DNA of 64,000 nt from Pipra filicauda (lineage: Eukaryota; Chordata; Aves; Passeriformes; Pipridae): positions 992,001 to 1,056,000 of the forward strand of contig NW_024103696.1 of NCBI RefSeq assembly GCF_003945595.2, given 5' to 3'. Made by a program: the position numbers and the translations under genes. Under the pieces are notes generated by a model, which saw nothing but the letters and a program-made list of their open reading frames with translations, made no database searches and was not told the DNA's origin. Positions 12,783 to 24,894 of this stretch are shown here, piece after piece (within the stretch, counting starts at the first letter, position 1; each line of letters begins with the position of its first letter).

Positions 12783-14904
12783 TGGAGAGATTTGTAGCCT
12801 TTTTCCTACACAAGAAAGATAGTGTGAAACAGAGTGAAACAATATAACAAAATAATCACGGTCTAATATCTTGACATTGGAGTTCAACACTTCTGTGTGA
12901 AACACCACTGATCTATGGTAGTTTTGTGATATGTCTATGTAACATTATGATGCATTTAACAGAAAGCTGTAATTGGGTATCGTTTCACTGTGACTGGCTG
13001 CAATTTCATCCATTGACAAAGTGGCTCTTTCAGTTCTGGGAATCTGCAGAATTCAGACTCAGTGCAGCAGAACCTAACTTCCTGATATTGATGTACTCTC
13101 TACAGAGGATAAAAAGGTTTCCTTCACACAAAAGCAAAAAGAGCAAGTTGTTTCACTTTCTGCCCACAGGGAAATAGCACAGTTTAAAGATATCCATATC
13201 TAAAGATACAAACTTGTAATGACAAATTCACACAAGCTGTATTTTGTCCTGGAAATTAAAGATATGTTTGATCTCTCTGATGTCCCTATTCAGGGCTACA
13301 GAAGAACAAGTTAACAGAAAGCATGAGTCCAAAACAATTTTTCTGCTCCTGTAAAGCAGGAAGATCTTTGTCATCTCCTTCTATAGAAGCTACTGATTTA
13401 GTTAGAAACCTACATGAAGAGGTTTCAGTGAGAACACAAGTGTTAAGAGGCATTCTGATTGCTTCTTGTAGTTGGGACACCAAAGAAATGCTTTTGCTAA
13501 AATACGTTAAGAACAGTTCTGCAGCATCAAATGGTTATATTTGTTAATGCCTCATTTTTTGCAACTGTCTAGTTATCAAAAAGACATTACATGAATGTTG
13601 CATCGGTTTTGAAATTGATATTTACTTTGATAAATTCTTACTAGGTGTATTTTTAAGATTGGCAGAATTCAGTATGAGTTGTCTTGATTTTAGGCTAGCC
13701 TTCAGTAACTTGGGGAATATTTAAACCAGTGTAAGCCAAATTTAACATGATTTCAAGGGAACTCACCATATTCTCTGCCAAAAAAACATTTACAGTTGAA
13801 GCAACTCATGATGTGTACATCTAGTGTAACTGTGCTCACGAATTTAACAGGGTATAATGTAGTCTCCTACTTGCCCATATCATTGTGCACGCGAGTTGCT
13901 TTCCCTCTATAATAATCACACTCGTGTAAGCAGAGGACTTAGTTAGGCATTTCTTAGGCTACTTCATACCATGCTGTCCATTGTGGAGGTAAATCCCAGG
14001 TGTGTTGCTTCCTGAAATGCACAGGATGCATAGGACTGGATAGCAGGAGTGCAGTCACTCTTACAGATTTTGAGGAGATAGAGTTTAGAGCAATGTCTTG
14101 AGGTCATCTGATTACTGTAGAGAACAGAGTGGTTTCCATGCATCTCTGAGAATAGGCCAACTTCACCTGGATCTGACATGTGGAAGTAAGTGTACTTCTG
14201 TACTGCAGTGGTCTGGAGCCAAATGCAGTATCTTCATTCAAAAAGCTGAGGTTGCTCTTCAGCACTTTAAAAATGCAAATGTTCTCTACTCAGGGCAAAC
14301 CACACGAGATTCACTCCACCTGCTTTGCACAGATCTGACTGCATTATGCAGCTGGGCTTACAGATGTTCTCCGTTGCTGAAGCACAGCCAGAGCATAACA
14401 GTGAACTGAGCTCTGAAGCTACAATTAGGATATATATTTCATCGAGGTTAAAAAATTATCTTTTATTCTTGATTGTTATTCTCTTGCTGGAAGAATGCAT
14501 AATAATGGGGCACAAGACTCCCCTTAATCATTTTCAAATCTGGAAAAACTGTGGAGGACCCACCTAACAATACAACCTGCTTCACCGGCTATCACTGGGA
14601 ATGGAACAGGCCTTTGCTACACTGGTTGTATGGACAGGGTTAAATGGTTAAAAAATTTGTAGACCAGCTTCCCTCCCTCCAAATCAAATGACTTGGCTCA
14701 AAAGCTAAACAATAAAAGAATAAGCTTTTTATCAATACTTTCATATCATTAGGGTCAAGTAAGAGTCATTATTTCCATAGTGGGAAACCCCCACTGGAGT
14801 CTGTTTATTTGTTTGTTATTAGGACAAAGTAATTTTGAAGTGAAAGAAAAAAGATAAAATAGTGTAGACAGGAATCACTCTGAAAGAAAACTTATACAAA
14901 ATTG

Positions 14905-15275
14905 TAAGAACATGACACTACCACACTGGAGTAGAAAACGGTCTAATTTAGCTCAGCATTGTTTCTGATTGGAAGCGAGGACAGGAACAAGGCAAGCCTA
15001 CAGTGATACATCTCTGGATATTCTTTGAGGTGTCAGGGACTTGGGAACTTCCTGACTTGGAGGCTCCGTATGGACCCACTATACATAATAGCATTTATAG
15101 ACCTGACATCAGTGAACATGCCTAGGAGGTTTTGGAATTCATTTATAGTTTTGGCTTCCAGAACATCCAGCACATTCAGCTCCACAATTTAATTACATAC
15201 TAAGTGAAAAAGTGCTTTGTTTATTTTAAACCTCTTACCTGATAATTTCATTAAGTGCCTCCTCATCTTCCATTA
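14905..15275 (-). mobile_element. Very old CR1 of the amniote/turtle type, 3' portion
   Basis: Read on the minus strand, the segment starts near 'cacttaatgaaattatcaggtaag..gtttaaaataaacaaa' and continues through 'ttttcacttagta', 'ttgtggagct', 'gaagccaaaactataaatg' and 'ttccaaaacc'. It ends in a 'catgttctta' terminus at 14905-14914. The order of these blocks matches the 3' untranslated region of old CR1 copies that are common in turtles and crocodilians (phrases equivalent to 'aaacaaacaaaaggaag', 'cacacagcgcacagtcaacctg' and 'gttcttatgttctta'). It is strongly diverged. It is in sense orientation with ADGRB3. Confidence 0.7.
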
Positions 15276-15463
15276 TTGTTATGTTTTCTGCCTTTGCAGT
15301 ATTTCTAGTTATTCACAGAGTTATGCTCCAGAGCCGTTGCCACCATCTCATTTGTTTAATTGACAACATAACTTTAATGTCATGTTCTTTCTACTCAGGT
15401 ATGAAAGTTCATTTCATAGAGATCCTATGCTACATTTTGATACAAATTTAACCCACACTATGT

Positions 15464-15495
15464 TATATTTTAAGGTAATATTACCTTAAAATATA
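15464..15495. repeat. Perfect 32-bp palindrome
   Basis: Two 16-bp arms with no spacer meet between 15479 and 15480, and every one of the 16 pairs is Watson-Crick. The centre is ggtaat/attacc and the outer arms are AT-only. It lies about 190 bp beyond the old CR1 relic. It could form a cruciform or hairpin. No terminal repeats or open frame mark it as a transposon. Confidence 0.95.
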
Positions 15496-18400
15496 TTATG
15501 TTATCTCACTAACTATCTTTCACTCATCAAATTTCTCACATATTTACTATAGAGAATCTTCCAATTCAATTCTTGCATCTTGCTTTTAAGGTTCTCAACA
15601 TATACATAAAATGTCCAATATCCAACACATTACATTTTCTATAGTGATAAGTAAATGCTCTGAATGCTCCAATGCACTTTCATTTTGTACAGAAATCAGT
15701 CCTCAGTGAAAACTCAAACCAGCTGTCTATGTGACTGATATAAATCTGATAACCTAATTTTATAGCATACCTGTTCTAATCATTATGGAGTACAAGAATA
15801 TATAAGTCTTAGTCTAAGGAACATCCATGGGAGCTCTTCTATGGGACCATACTATCTTTAACCACACATGCTGCAGGATTACCTTCCTCAAAATGACCCT
15901 GTGACTCTTACCCTGGAATTGTCTTTTCACTGACGTTCTTCACAGATTTACTTGCCTAATTCTCTGACTTATTTTTTTTGTGCCATGTTGCTGAGGACTG
16001 AATTGCCTGCCACAAGTACTATAATATTTGTTCACCTTATTTAGAAATATGCACATGTACACCAGTACACATACAGAAGTATGCTACAGTTTGAGAAAAT
16101 ATTTTTGTGAAGCAGTGAAAAACATTGCATTGCTGTAATCTCACATTTGGTTCATTATGAGCTGGTATTTTGCACACTGACACGTGCCATAGAAGAGAAT
16201 TGTAAAATGCTATTTTGATATTGTGGTTTACCTGATGAGCTGGCAAGGGTAAGGACAATGATGGTAGTGGTCTGCAAATAAATACTAGAACAGTCGAGAA
16301 GGGGAGAGGCAGAGAGGCTCAAAGAATTACACTTAATTCAAGAACATATAATGCAAAAATACACAGAATCATTTTTTTGTAGTAAGTCTTTCACCTGGAT
16401 TTCAAATTATACGGTCTACTCTAAACTGTGTGCATTATACCAATTGCTATTTACCTAAAACAATTTACAGGTTATATTCCACTCTTATCAGTGAAAGCAA
16501 TAAATCCATTTTGAAAGTGTTTGTGTGTTCTCCATCTCTTTCAAAGTATTTTCAGAACAATAGTCAGAAGCAAAAGAAATACAATAATGTCTTCAAACAG
16601 CTTTGGGAGAAAGGTATTAAATTTATGTCATTCTCTCCAGCAGCACCGAAAATGCTTTATGACAAAAAAGAATTATTGGGGTTTTTTTATGTTTCCTTGG
16701 TGGTTTCAATAGTTTTGGAAGGCTATCTCTTGAAATAGAGAGACAAATGATTCTCTGTTTTTCTTTTACTGATACAGATTTAAAATAAACTAATTGCCTT
16801 TTTTCCCGCTCTGCATGTAAGATTTTACTTTTTTATGATCAATAACTACATTTTTCAGTCATATTGAGATGCTTTAGAAGTCCAGTGCTCTGCTGGATGC
16901 TTCACTATTACACTCCAGTATTTGACAGCTGGAAGCATTAAGCATGTAGAACAAGAAAGAAAAGTAATTTTCCAAAATTTTACAACGTTCTCCTAGGAGA
17001 ACACTTCTAAGAGTGCTCTAAGAAAGATGCAATACAAACTTTCCATTTATAGTGAGTTTATTAATAAAAAGACTGATTTAGTTCCAATGAATTCTGAGTA
17101 GGACCACCAAATAAGGATCTGACTGAACCGCAGTGATGTTGATTTCCCATGTAACTCAACCACTCATAGCCAGGGCTGCTAGGCATAGTGTGATTGACTT
17201 GGAGGAAGAAAGTGCATGTTAGGAGTGCATATTAGGAAGAAATTAATATTCTTATGGCTTTTTCATTACAATAAGATATTCAGATATTTGTCTTCTTTTT
17301 CCCTTTTATTTTTGGTTCCAGTCTTTCCATTTTAATAATTTTCAACAATGGGCTTTCCTCAGTCACATAAATGTGTCAAGGAAAATGTCTACCTTTGAAA
17401 AAAAGCATAAAGGATTTTTTAGCTGAAAATTAAGAATATTTTTCTCTATTTAAAATTGACATGGAACCATATCTGTTTATTATCCTAAAGCCATGTTGTC
17501 TTGTGAAAAGATGGCAATGACCACTTGCATTTGTACATTAAATGATTCTTACCTATTACCACTTGCAACTATACTTCAACAATTACAAGACTAACAAGGA
17601 AGATGAGCATGAACTATAGTGTTAAAAGAAAAAAAAACCCACATAAATATGTTCTTGACTTATTCCTTTTGACCAATGTATCTAGCAGTTAAAATAAGGC
17701 TAATGTAACAAAATCTTACAGATGTATGATGGACAAGAATGAGATGGTATATATGGTCATTTATCTTCCTCCCTCATTTTTGCATCTCATTATTTGTATT
17801 TTAAGAATCCACAAGTCCACTAGATAGTGCATGTAACTGAAAAAAAGAGGTGAAGGGCCAGGTCCTATGAAGTATCAGATCATAAATGATACTTAGGAGT
17901 ATCAGATGAGAAAACATAGTTGTCTTCATGACAAGTTCATGAAACTTGTTTTCCTTTTAGATAGTAGCATTAGGCTGCCATAATAAGATGGATAGAAACA
18001 TCTCTACACTCACAGGCCAGTAATGTCTCAATTTTTCTTTTGCCTTTTGTATTTTTTTCCTTAATAAAGTGGCAGCTTACTGTTCTTTATGATGTGGATT
18101 TTATAAAGTACTATTATAAAGCATTCTTTTTTTTACATAAGGCAGATACATTTTTGGAACTTAGTGACAGCATAACAACAGTTACTACATCTTGTGCAAA
18201 GTTGAGAAAGCTCTCCAAGAAGTGCTGTCATTTTCTTTGTCAGGCAGAGCAGACAGGCACTATCTACCTGGTGACCCTGGCTGCAGTATGTTAGGCTGAA
18301 GTATGAAAGGCAAAGTTTTGTGGTGATGATATTTTTCAGTAATTATGCCATTATTAAAAAAGGCCACAGGGTTTGTGTTAACCTGAAGTGTGAGAACTCA

Positions 18401-18581
18401 GGACTTGTCTCCCTATACTATTTACAGTAATTTCACAGAATATTCTCAGTTGGATTCATTTCAGTTGTGAAAGCAGCTATACAGCAGCCTAAATGTGTTT
18501 TAGTTTATCTTTAGTTAACAGTAAAGGCAAGTAGTTATTCTGTGTGTGAACTGAACTTTCTGACTGCAGAATAAAATGCAG
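15496..18581. other. Unassigned intronic sequence
   Basis: AT-rich. I see no exon, repeat family or RNA gene here. The 102-codon frame at 16430-16738 has no recognisable domain. Confidence 0.5.
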
Positions 18582-19210
18582 TGTGGAAGAGTGGAGACAC
18601 AGGATAAGACCAGAGGTCCCACACAAGAAACACAAACTGCAGTTAATACAACCACAAAACACGGTCACAAGAAATCACAAATCACAGTCAGTCAGTGGTC
18701 ACCACATGCTTGTGGCTTTGTAAATCAAGTATAGCCAGCAGGGGAACTAATAGAGGACTGGTTTATTGGGAACCAAAGAAAATACTGGGCAAGGGAGCAG
18801 ACTGTGTTAAAACACATATAAAAATAAAACCAAGCATACTCAGCACCAAGGAAGCAGCAGTCTCCACCCTGAACATTGCACTTTTCCTGTTGATGTTCCA
18901 GGATGCTGACATCTCACTGTATCCCTTCTGCTTGAGGAATATAGACAGCATCAGCTTAGGACACAGAGGAATATTATACAGGGAGTGTAATACCAGAGAA
19001 AAGGTGCAGATAGTAGGAAGCTTTTGTTTAACAATATTGCTTGTATTGCTAATGAAGTTTTAAGTTTGTGATTGTAACTGAACTAATGAGAGTTATTTGT
19101 CTTTTGATTAGCCTGTTAAAATTTCAATTAGAATAAACCCTTAGCTCTACATATGTTTATTTCTTTTTACCTGCAACGAGTGTTACAATAGACACCAAAA
19201 TGGGAACTGA
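18582..19210 (+). mobile_element. Probable ERVL-type LTR with start of the internal region
   Basis: An AATAAA signal lies at 19132-19137. About 50 bases later the segment ends in a 'cctgcaacgagtgttaca' block at 19170-19187, which resembles the 3' ends of avian ERVL LTRs. Two bases further, 'agacaccaaaatgggaactg' resembles a degraded primer-binding region of the ERVL kind. The left boundary (TGTGG at 18582) is only a guess and no target-site duplication was found. No viral coding region was recognised downstream. The next identifiable element is a LINE fragment at 19428. The alternative is chance resemblance. Confidence 0.42.
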
Positions 19211-19427
19211 AGAAGTTTCCAAAGGCCTTCTCCTGGTATTATCCACAGATATACTATATCAAAATATTAGTAGTACTTGCAGGGAAGAAGGAATATTCCA
19301 AGTAGCTGGCTGAAGGTAAAGCATACTTCTGAGTCAGTCACACAGTACAATTGTAGAAAATGCAGATGAGAATAGGCTCATCATCTTCATGGGTGGACTT
19401 TGTTTCATTTTAATTTATTTGTTGCTG

Positions 19428-19885
19428 AGAACACAACTGCGCTGGGCAGGGCACATCTCAAGGATGAAGGACCACCGCCTCCCTAAGATCCTGCTTTATG
19501 GTGAACTTGCCACTGGCTGCCGCAAGAGAGGAGCCCCAAAGAGAAGATACAAGGACTCCCTGAAACAACATCTCAGCCTTGGCCATAATGATCAACATAA
19601 CTGGTCTACTCTGGCCTCAAATCGGGAGGCCTGGAGACACATCAACTATAACGCTGCTGATGATTTTGAGAAAGCACACAGGGTCACTCTCGAGGAGAAA
19701 AGACAACACAGAAAGAATCGTGTCTTGCAGAATATACCACCTAAGGAGTCCTTCTGCTGTGCCTTTTGTAATTGGACATGTCTATCTTGTATTGGTCTTA
19801 TTAACCACCAGTGTGCTTGTAACAAATGTGGATAGAGCCTTTCCCAAATCTTTGTTCGCGAAGCCCAGCCATGATGATTTGCAAC
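19428..19885 (+). mobile_element. Non-LTR retrotransposon pol C-terminus with zinc finger
   Basis: An open frame ends at 19835. From about residue 14 it reads RTQLRWAGHISRMKDHRLPK and then ILLYGELATG, a basic RKRGAPKRRYKDSLK stretch, a helical region rich in Trp, Arg and Lys, and a final finger C124-x2-C127-x12-H140-x3-C144. An 'LRWAGHxxRM..RLPK..LYGEL' block followed by a terminal C2H2-type finger is found at the C-terminus of several invertebrate and vertebrate non-LTR retrotransposon polyproteins. A short 3' tail with ATGATGATTT follows. The reverse-transcriptase core is missing, so this is a 5'-truncated insertion. It is not CR1, whose C-terminus lacks this block. I cannot fix the clade (RTE-like is my first guess). 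The roughly 136 uninterrupted codons suggest that it is younger than the L2 relic. Confidence 0.75.
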
Positions 19886-20924
19886 TTATTATATGCTAAG
19901 TTTCTATCTGAGAATGCGGCAGGATAGCTGGCAGAAATATGACTGCTTGCTTTAGCCTAGCAATTGAGGTGTCAAGAGAGTCTCTGAAGAGAAGGATGAT
20001 CACTTATTGTCCCGTAGCATTTGGGCACACACAGCTACATCTTCTAAGGTGCAAGACTGTGAGAACTCAGATAACAGGCAGCTTGAGACAAGATTGGGAA
20101 TCTCGCAAAGACAAGGAGCAGACACACAGTTAAGACACTGAGGTGAATTTTTAGAAAGGACTTTTCCTGGGGACCCAGCAGGAACTAGAGTTTGCTGTAA
20201 TGGAGCATTTGCCTTTTTATTTTTAATTTTATTTATTGCATTGCCTAATATCAAATGTTATTACTCTTTTACTTCCTTCACTTTCTTATGGGAGATAATT
20301 TATTAAAGCACAAGATTGGTACTTGATTAATAACTGCTCTTCCTGTATCTGCCTTTTTGAGAACCCATGTTTTCTAAGAACAACAAAAGAACAGTTCCTA
20401 TAATCATAAAATATGTTAGGCAATATCCATTCAAGGGATGCTCTCATCACTGGAAAATATATAAAATGTGGCAAGTTTGTCCTACTTATGCTCAATCATC
20501 TCTTAATTTGAAGACTCCTCGGTGAACCAGTTGAGCTCTGTTCTGTTTTAGTCACTGTTTGCACATCATTCCTCTTAGTCTCCTCAATTACCCTCTATTG
20601 TGCATGCACCTAGTTTTACAATATGTCTTCCAGCCTAGTTGCATCACCTGAAGTGAAACTTGTGTTCATGCACATATGGAGAAACTATTGTTACAGTCCC
20701 ATAAAATCACTGTTACATATACCAATGGTAATACATCATGGAATCTTCTGAATTTACCTACTTTCTTGTGTTTTACAGATACCAATATCTTTCAATATAC
20801 CAGTGTTCCAGATTATTACCTCAAGGGGAACAGGCTTTCCTATTTGTAAGATGAATAGCATTTTTCAGTTTTACCACATCTGTAATTTCTCAAATTCCAT
20901 TTAATCTTTTTTCTTTAATTATGT

Positions 20925-21330
20925 GCACATTTCTTCAAATTTAATATCATCTTCAGACTTCATTAGTGTGCTCTTTTCTTTTTCTTCCAGACTACAAATG
21001 TAGACATTAAACAAATATAACTCTTGCCAACTCCTGCTAACAAATGCCAACTCTTTTAGATTACTCTTCCTAGTATGCTGCTGTTTATTATTTCTATTTT
21101 TTGTACTCATTTAGGCAGTTTACAGCCTGTATGGTCATGACCTTACTGAAGGCAGTACTGAATCAAATTTTAAAACTGAAAATTCCTAAGATGCCATATC
21201 AAATACTTCACTAGAGTCCAAATATATATGATCTACTTCATTCCAATTGCCCATGAATTTTGTAATTGCATCAAAACAAGCAGTGAAGTTTGACTGATGA
21301 GATACAGTTCTTCTAAAGTCTCACTGCCTA
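20925..21330 (-). mobile_element. Decayed CR1-like reverse-transcriptase relic
   Basis: On the minus strand, blocks equivalent to CR1 reverse transcriptase appear in the right order: a decayed 'LDFSKAFDxVSH' region around 21190-21230 (plus strand 'atacttcactagagtccaaatatatatgat'), an LFNVYI remnant near 21010, and a DDIKFE remnant (from FADDTKL) near 20945. Frames are broken throughout. It is old, dead, and in sense orientation with ADGRB3. Edges are approximate. Confidence 0.5.
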
Positions 21331-21794
21331 CAGTTCATGGGACTCTTGTCCTAGCTATTGATGATGGAATATTTATTTCATTGCTTTACAAGGCTTTCAG
21401 ACAATATTTATAGCATAATATTTGTCAGTATCAATCTTTTCAGGAAATCTGTACCACATTTAATTTTCTCAATCTATACAGTATATTTTCCTTCATCTAT
21501 AAATTTTTAGAAATGAGCATTTGTAGGCTTAATTAAGTCAGTAATTCTTTTGATCTCAAAGAATTAATGTCCTTTTTGCTTGTGTTTGGAGTATATCATC
21601 ATCATCTTCATGAACAGAGCTTATAGAGGGCCTTCTTTCATTCATATGTAGGATGCAAGGTCAGCTGGTATATTCTGAACATTAATCCATGTACATTTGC
21701 TCCTGTTTACAAATATATAAGCACTCTCTTGAGAACAAGTATGATAACTGTCACTCTTAATTGCCACACAATCACCAAAATTTAATGGCTTTTC

Positions 21795-21978
21795 CAGAAC
21801 ATGAGTTGACCAAGTATTGGACCAGGTTGCCAAGAACGGCTGTGCCATTTCCAGCCTTGGGGATATTCAGAATTTGACTACAGGGACCTGAGCAACCTGC
21901 TTTAACTGGACTCCTTTGAGCAGGGGACTAGATGACCTATGGAAGCCTCTTCCAACTTATATGATTCTGTGATTTTAT
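21795..21978 (+). mobile_element. CR1 LINE 3' tail, short fragment
   Basis: The segment 'gagttgaccaagtattggaccaggttgcc' and then 'ttcagaatttgactac..gacctgagcaacctgc' leads to the typical CR1 end 'gagcaggggactagatgacc', 'cctcttccaactt' and 'gattctgtgattttatg'. Only the 3' untranslated end is present. It belongs to a different subfamily from the copies at 26-34 kb, judged by the 'gagcaggggactagatgacc' wording. Confidence 0.85.
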
Positions 21979-22948
21979 GAATTTAATTTCTTGAATGCTT
22001 AATTTTCAATATCAAATATTAATGAACTTCCTACAGTCATCTGTTCTCATGTCAGTGTTACTTGTGCATACAGGGCTATTCCTTTTCTGGTATTTATTTC
22101 CCATTATAAATAAAAAGTGAGAGATATAATTTCAACATTAGTTTATATATATTTTCTGTGTTAACAGGTTTTTATAAAGGTGTTTGCTGTTTCAGGGTTT
22201 TTTTAGACTTTATTAATTTTATCCATTTTCTAATGCCTTTTTACATCAATATTTTTTTCTGTTAAAAACACTCTACTCATCATTTTCAGTCACTGATACA
22301 CTGATACATGTTCAGCTCACAACATAGGATAAAAAGAATACACCTGAGTATACATCATCCAAATGTTTGAAACTTGCTGCTATTTTATATTTCCATCTAA
22401 TTTTGTGCATCATTATACACTTAGAGATCTAATACGTGCATAAATTAGATTTGAATATGCCAATTGTTTCTAAAAGCTATACTTTACTATACATTTTGGG
22501 AGCACAGCTTTGAATTAATAGCTGGCTCAGATACTTCTTTAGGGTGTGAGAAGACCCAAATATGTGGTATATTGCATCAGTTCTCAAATGAATGTCTATC
22601 TAATGTTTAAGCATGATTTGATCCATAAATCAAAATAATGAGCTGTAAGAAAAACCTTTAGACACTGAATCTTGTCCTGCCAAAGTGAAAGGCTACTGGT
22701 CTTGTTTCCCAAGCTGACTGTGACTGTAGATGGGTAGGGCAACTAAACTCTTCTATTCAACAGAAGCAAAGTAAGGCCTCTTTACACTGCATTTGTAATA
22801 AAATTTCATAATCTTAGTAAGTCCTACTGTCACATGCTGTTGTTCCTAGACAGATTGTGCTCCAAGACAGTGCAATATTGTTCCAAATCTTTTCACTGGA
22901 ACTGACATTGAACCAGTTCTCTACTAAATATCTTGACCCCTTCCTTAA

Positions 22949-22986
22949 TAACAATTATTTCTGCCTGTTAACAATTATTTCTGCCT
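22949..22986 (+). repeat. Short tandem duplication, 18 bp, period 20
   Basis: TAACAATTATTTCTGCCT occurs at 22949-22966 and again at 22969-22986. Confidence 0.95.
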
Positions 22987-24546
22987 CAAAATCTTGACTA
23001 TTATAATCAGAAAACTTCTCAAATGGGAGAAATTGGTTATCTCTGCCCTTTTTTCTTTGTAATCAGCTGATACATGTATGCTATGTTGTCAACCCAATCC
23101 TCTCACAGCTGATGCACTGCCATCTGCATGCTGATAACTCCTTACACTTCTCAAGTGAAAACATATTGTGTTAATACAGCTCTCCATTCTTTTTATTCTC
23201 TTTGTGGAAGAATAGAACTAAACAGCTAAAAAACTGTTGGGCTTGAGCTTTATGCTTGAGCATGTGCAGCTGATTTGAGCCATTGGCATGAATTTAAATT
23301 GGACAAGAATTTAGCACTGTTAGCTCCATACCATGTACTGTCAACAAAACCAGGCTTGCTGAAACATACATTAATTTATCTTTAAGGTTTGATAAACTAT
23401 TCCTCATCCCAACAACAGCTACTTCCATGTCTCTATATTTACTGCACTCCTAAATTATCTGCAATTTTTTCTTTCATTTTGTAACACATTTATGAGCGAT
23501 TTAAAGTTTTAAAGTTACTTTGAAACTTATTTTAGAAAAATATTTATTGCTAATCCTTTACTACTGACTTCTAATTTGTGCCAGCAAGCATCTTTGTGGA
23601 ATGATTTTGTGCATCAAGTTGTGAGCACCAACCATTGAATTCAGATGTAGAATTGCTAAAAAGAACTTGTACGGCAGGTTTCTCAGGGAGAGATTTGCAG
23701 ACTGTTTAAAACTCATATATGTAACCATGGATAAAAGAATGTATTAAAACAGCCCCTTTTTACATCTCTAGAGAATCTCTTTGTTTAACACTCAGACATG
23801 CACTTGTCATCAAATCTGTTTTGACTGGATACACAAATTAAAAGCTAGTCCTAAGAATTACTGAAAATATTAGCTAGCATACTTAAAGAATAAAATGTGG
23901 TTTTGTTACACTCATTACAGGCCAAATATTATTTGAAGCAAAATTATGTCCATTACAGTTAAGCCAGGATTCCCTTGATTCATGGGAATATTACTGCAAT
24001 TAGAGTTTTAAAGGAAGAAAAAATAAAGACATTGCAGTGACACAGATCTCCTGTAGCCTCCCTTAAGAACTCTGACAGCAGAATTATAGTTGAATATTTT
24101 CCCGTAACGCAATAAGTAATTGACTACTACTGAATCCTGTCTATTTTTAAAATTTTCACATGCCTTTTACTTAACAATAACATAACTACTTCTGACACTC
24201 TAACTTAATCTGTGGAATTTTTAAGATCAGTAAAAATATATTTTAAAATGAAAAGAAAATAACCACCTTCAAAGAACATTTATTGGACCTCCTACTAGGC
24301 AGTAGAAGTTACTGAACTTATGGACTGAGCAAAGCTGACATGTTAGAAACAGACCTGAAACTCTACAACATTATTCAACAGAACTCTTTTACTTCTTTTT
24401 CACTGCTGTGCATTTTACTCCATCTGTAACTAACAGCAATGCTTCTCAATATATGACTTTTCAGTACCTGTATGTGGGAAAAAAAAAGCTCCTTTAAAAG
24501 CATAGTGAGGCTTAAAAGAAAGCAGCAGAATTATGCACAAAGATGG

Positions 24547-24588
24547 ATCAGGGTATTTATTAAATATCATCAGGGTATTTATTAAATA
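24547..24588 (+). repeat. Short tandem duplication, 20 bp, period 22
   Basis: ATCAGGGTATTTATTAAATA occurs at 24547-24566 and again at 24569-24588. Confidence 0.95.
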
Positions 24589-24894
24589 CCAAACCTAATT
24601 TATATCCAGATATACTTTATATTACTCAACAATTCCCATCCTTAATTTATAAATAAAGACAATTCATTAAATCTGGGAAAAAGTACCAGTGCTAAGAGCT
24701 CTGTAGGACTTCTATGGTGAAGATTTCTGAAAAATGTGTATTATGAGGTACATTTCAAAGGTAGTATTTCAAAGAAATTTATTTATATAAGTACAAAATA
24801 AATTAAGAAAATTGCTAAATGAATCTTCAAATTCAGAAACTTCAACTTAAAAGTAACTGATCTTTCTTTAATGAGCCAAAAACTGAGTTCAGGA

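Larger units (their letters stand above)
4924..14904. other. Unassigned intronic sequence
   Basis: Nearly 10 kb of AT-rich sequence without a recognisable repeat family, exon or RNA gene, apart from the homopolymers at 11004 and 12752, the short duplication at 5049 and minor AAT and TC runs near 10304 and 9440. Short open frames in it show no domain or splice-site support. Confidence 0.5.
21979..24894. other. Unassigned intronic sequence
   Basis: AT-rich, with two short tandem duplications listed separately and nothing else that I can support. The neighbouring 21331-21794 and 19886-20924 are likewise unassigned; the former may hold further decayed CR1 reverse-transcriptase sequence. Confidence 0.5.
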
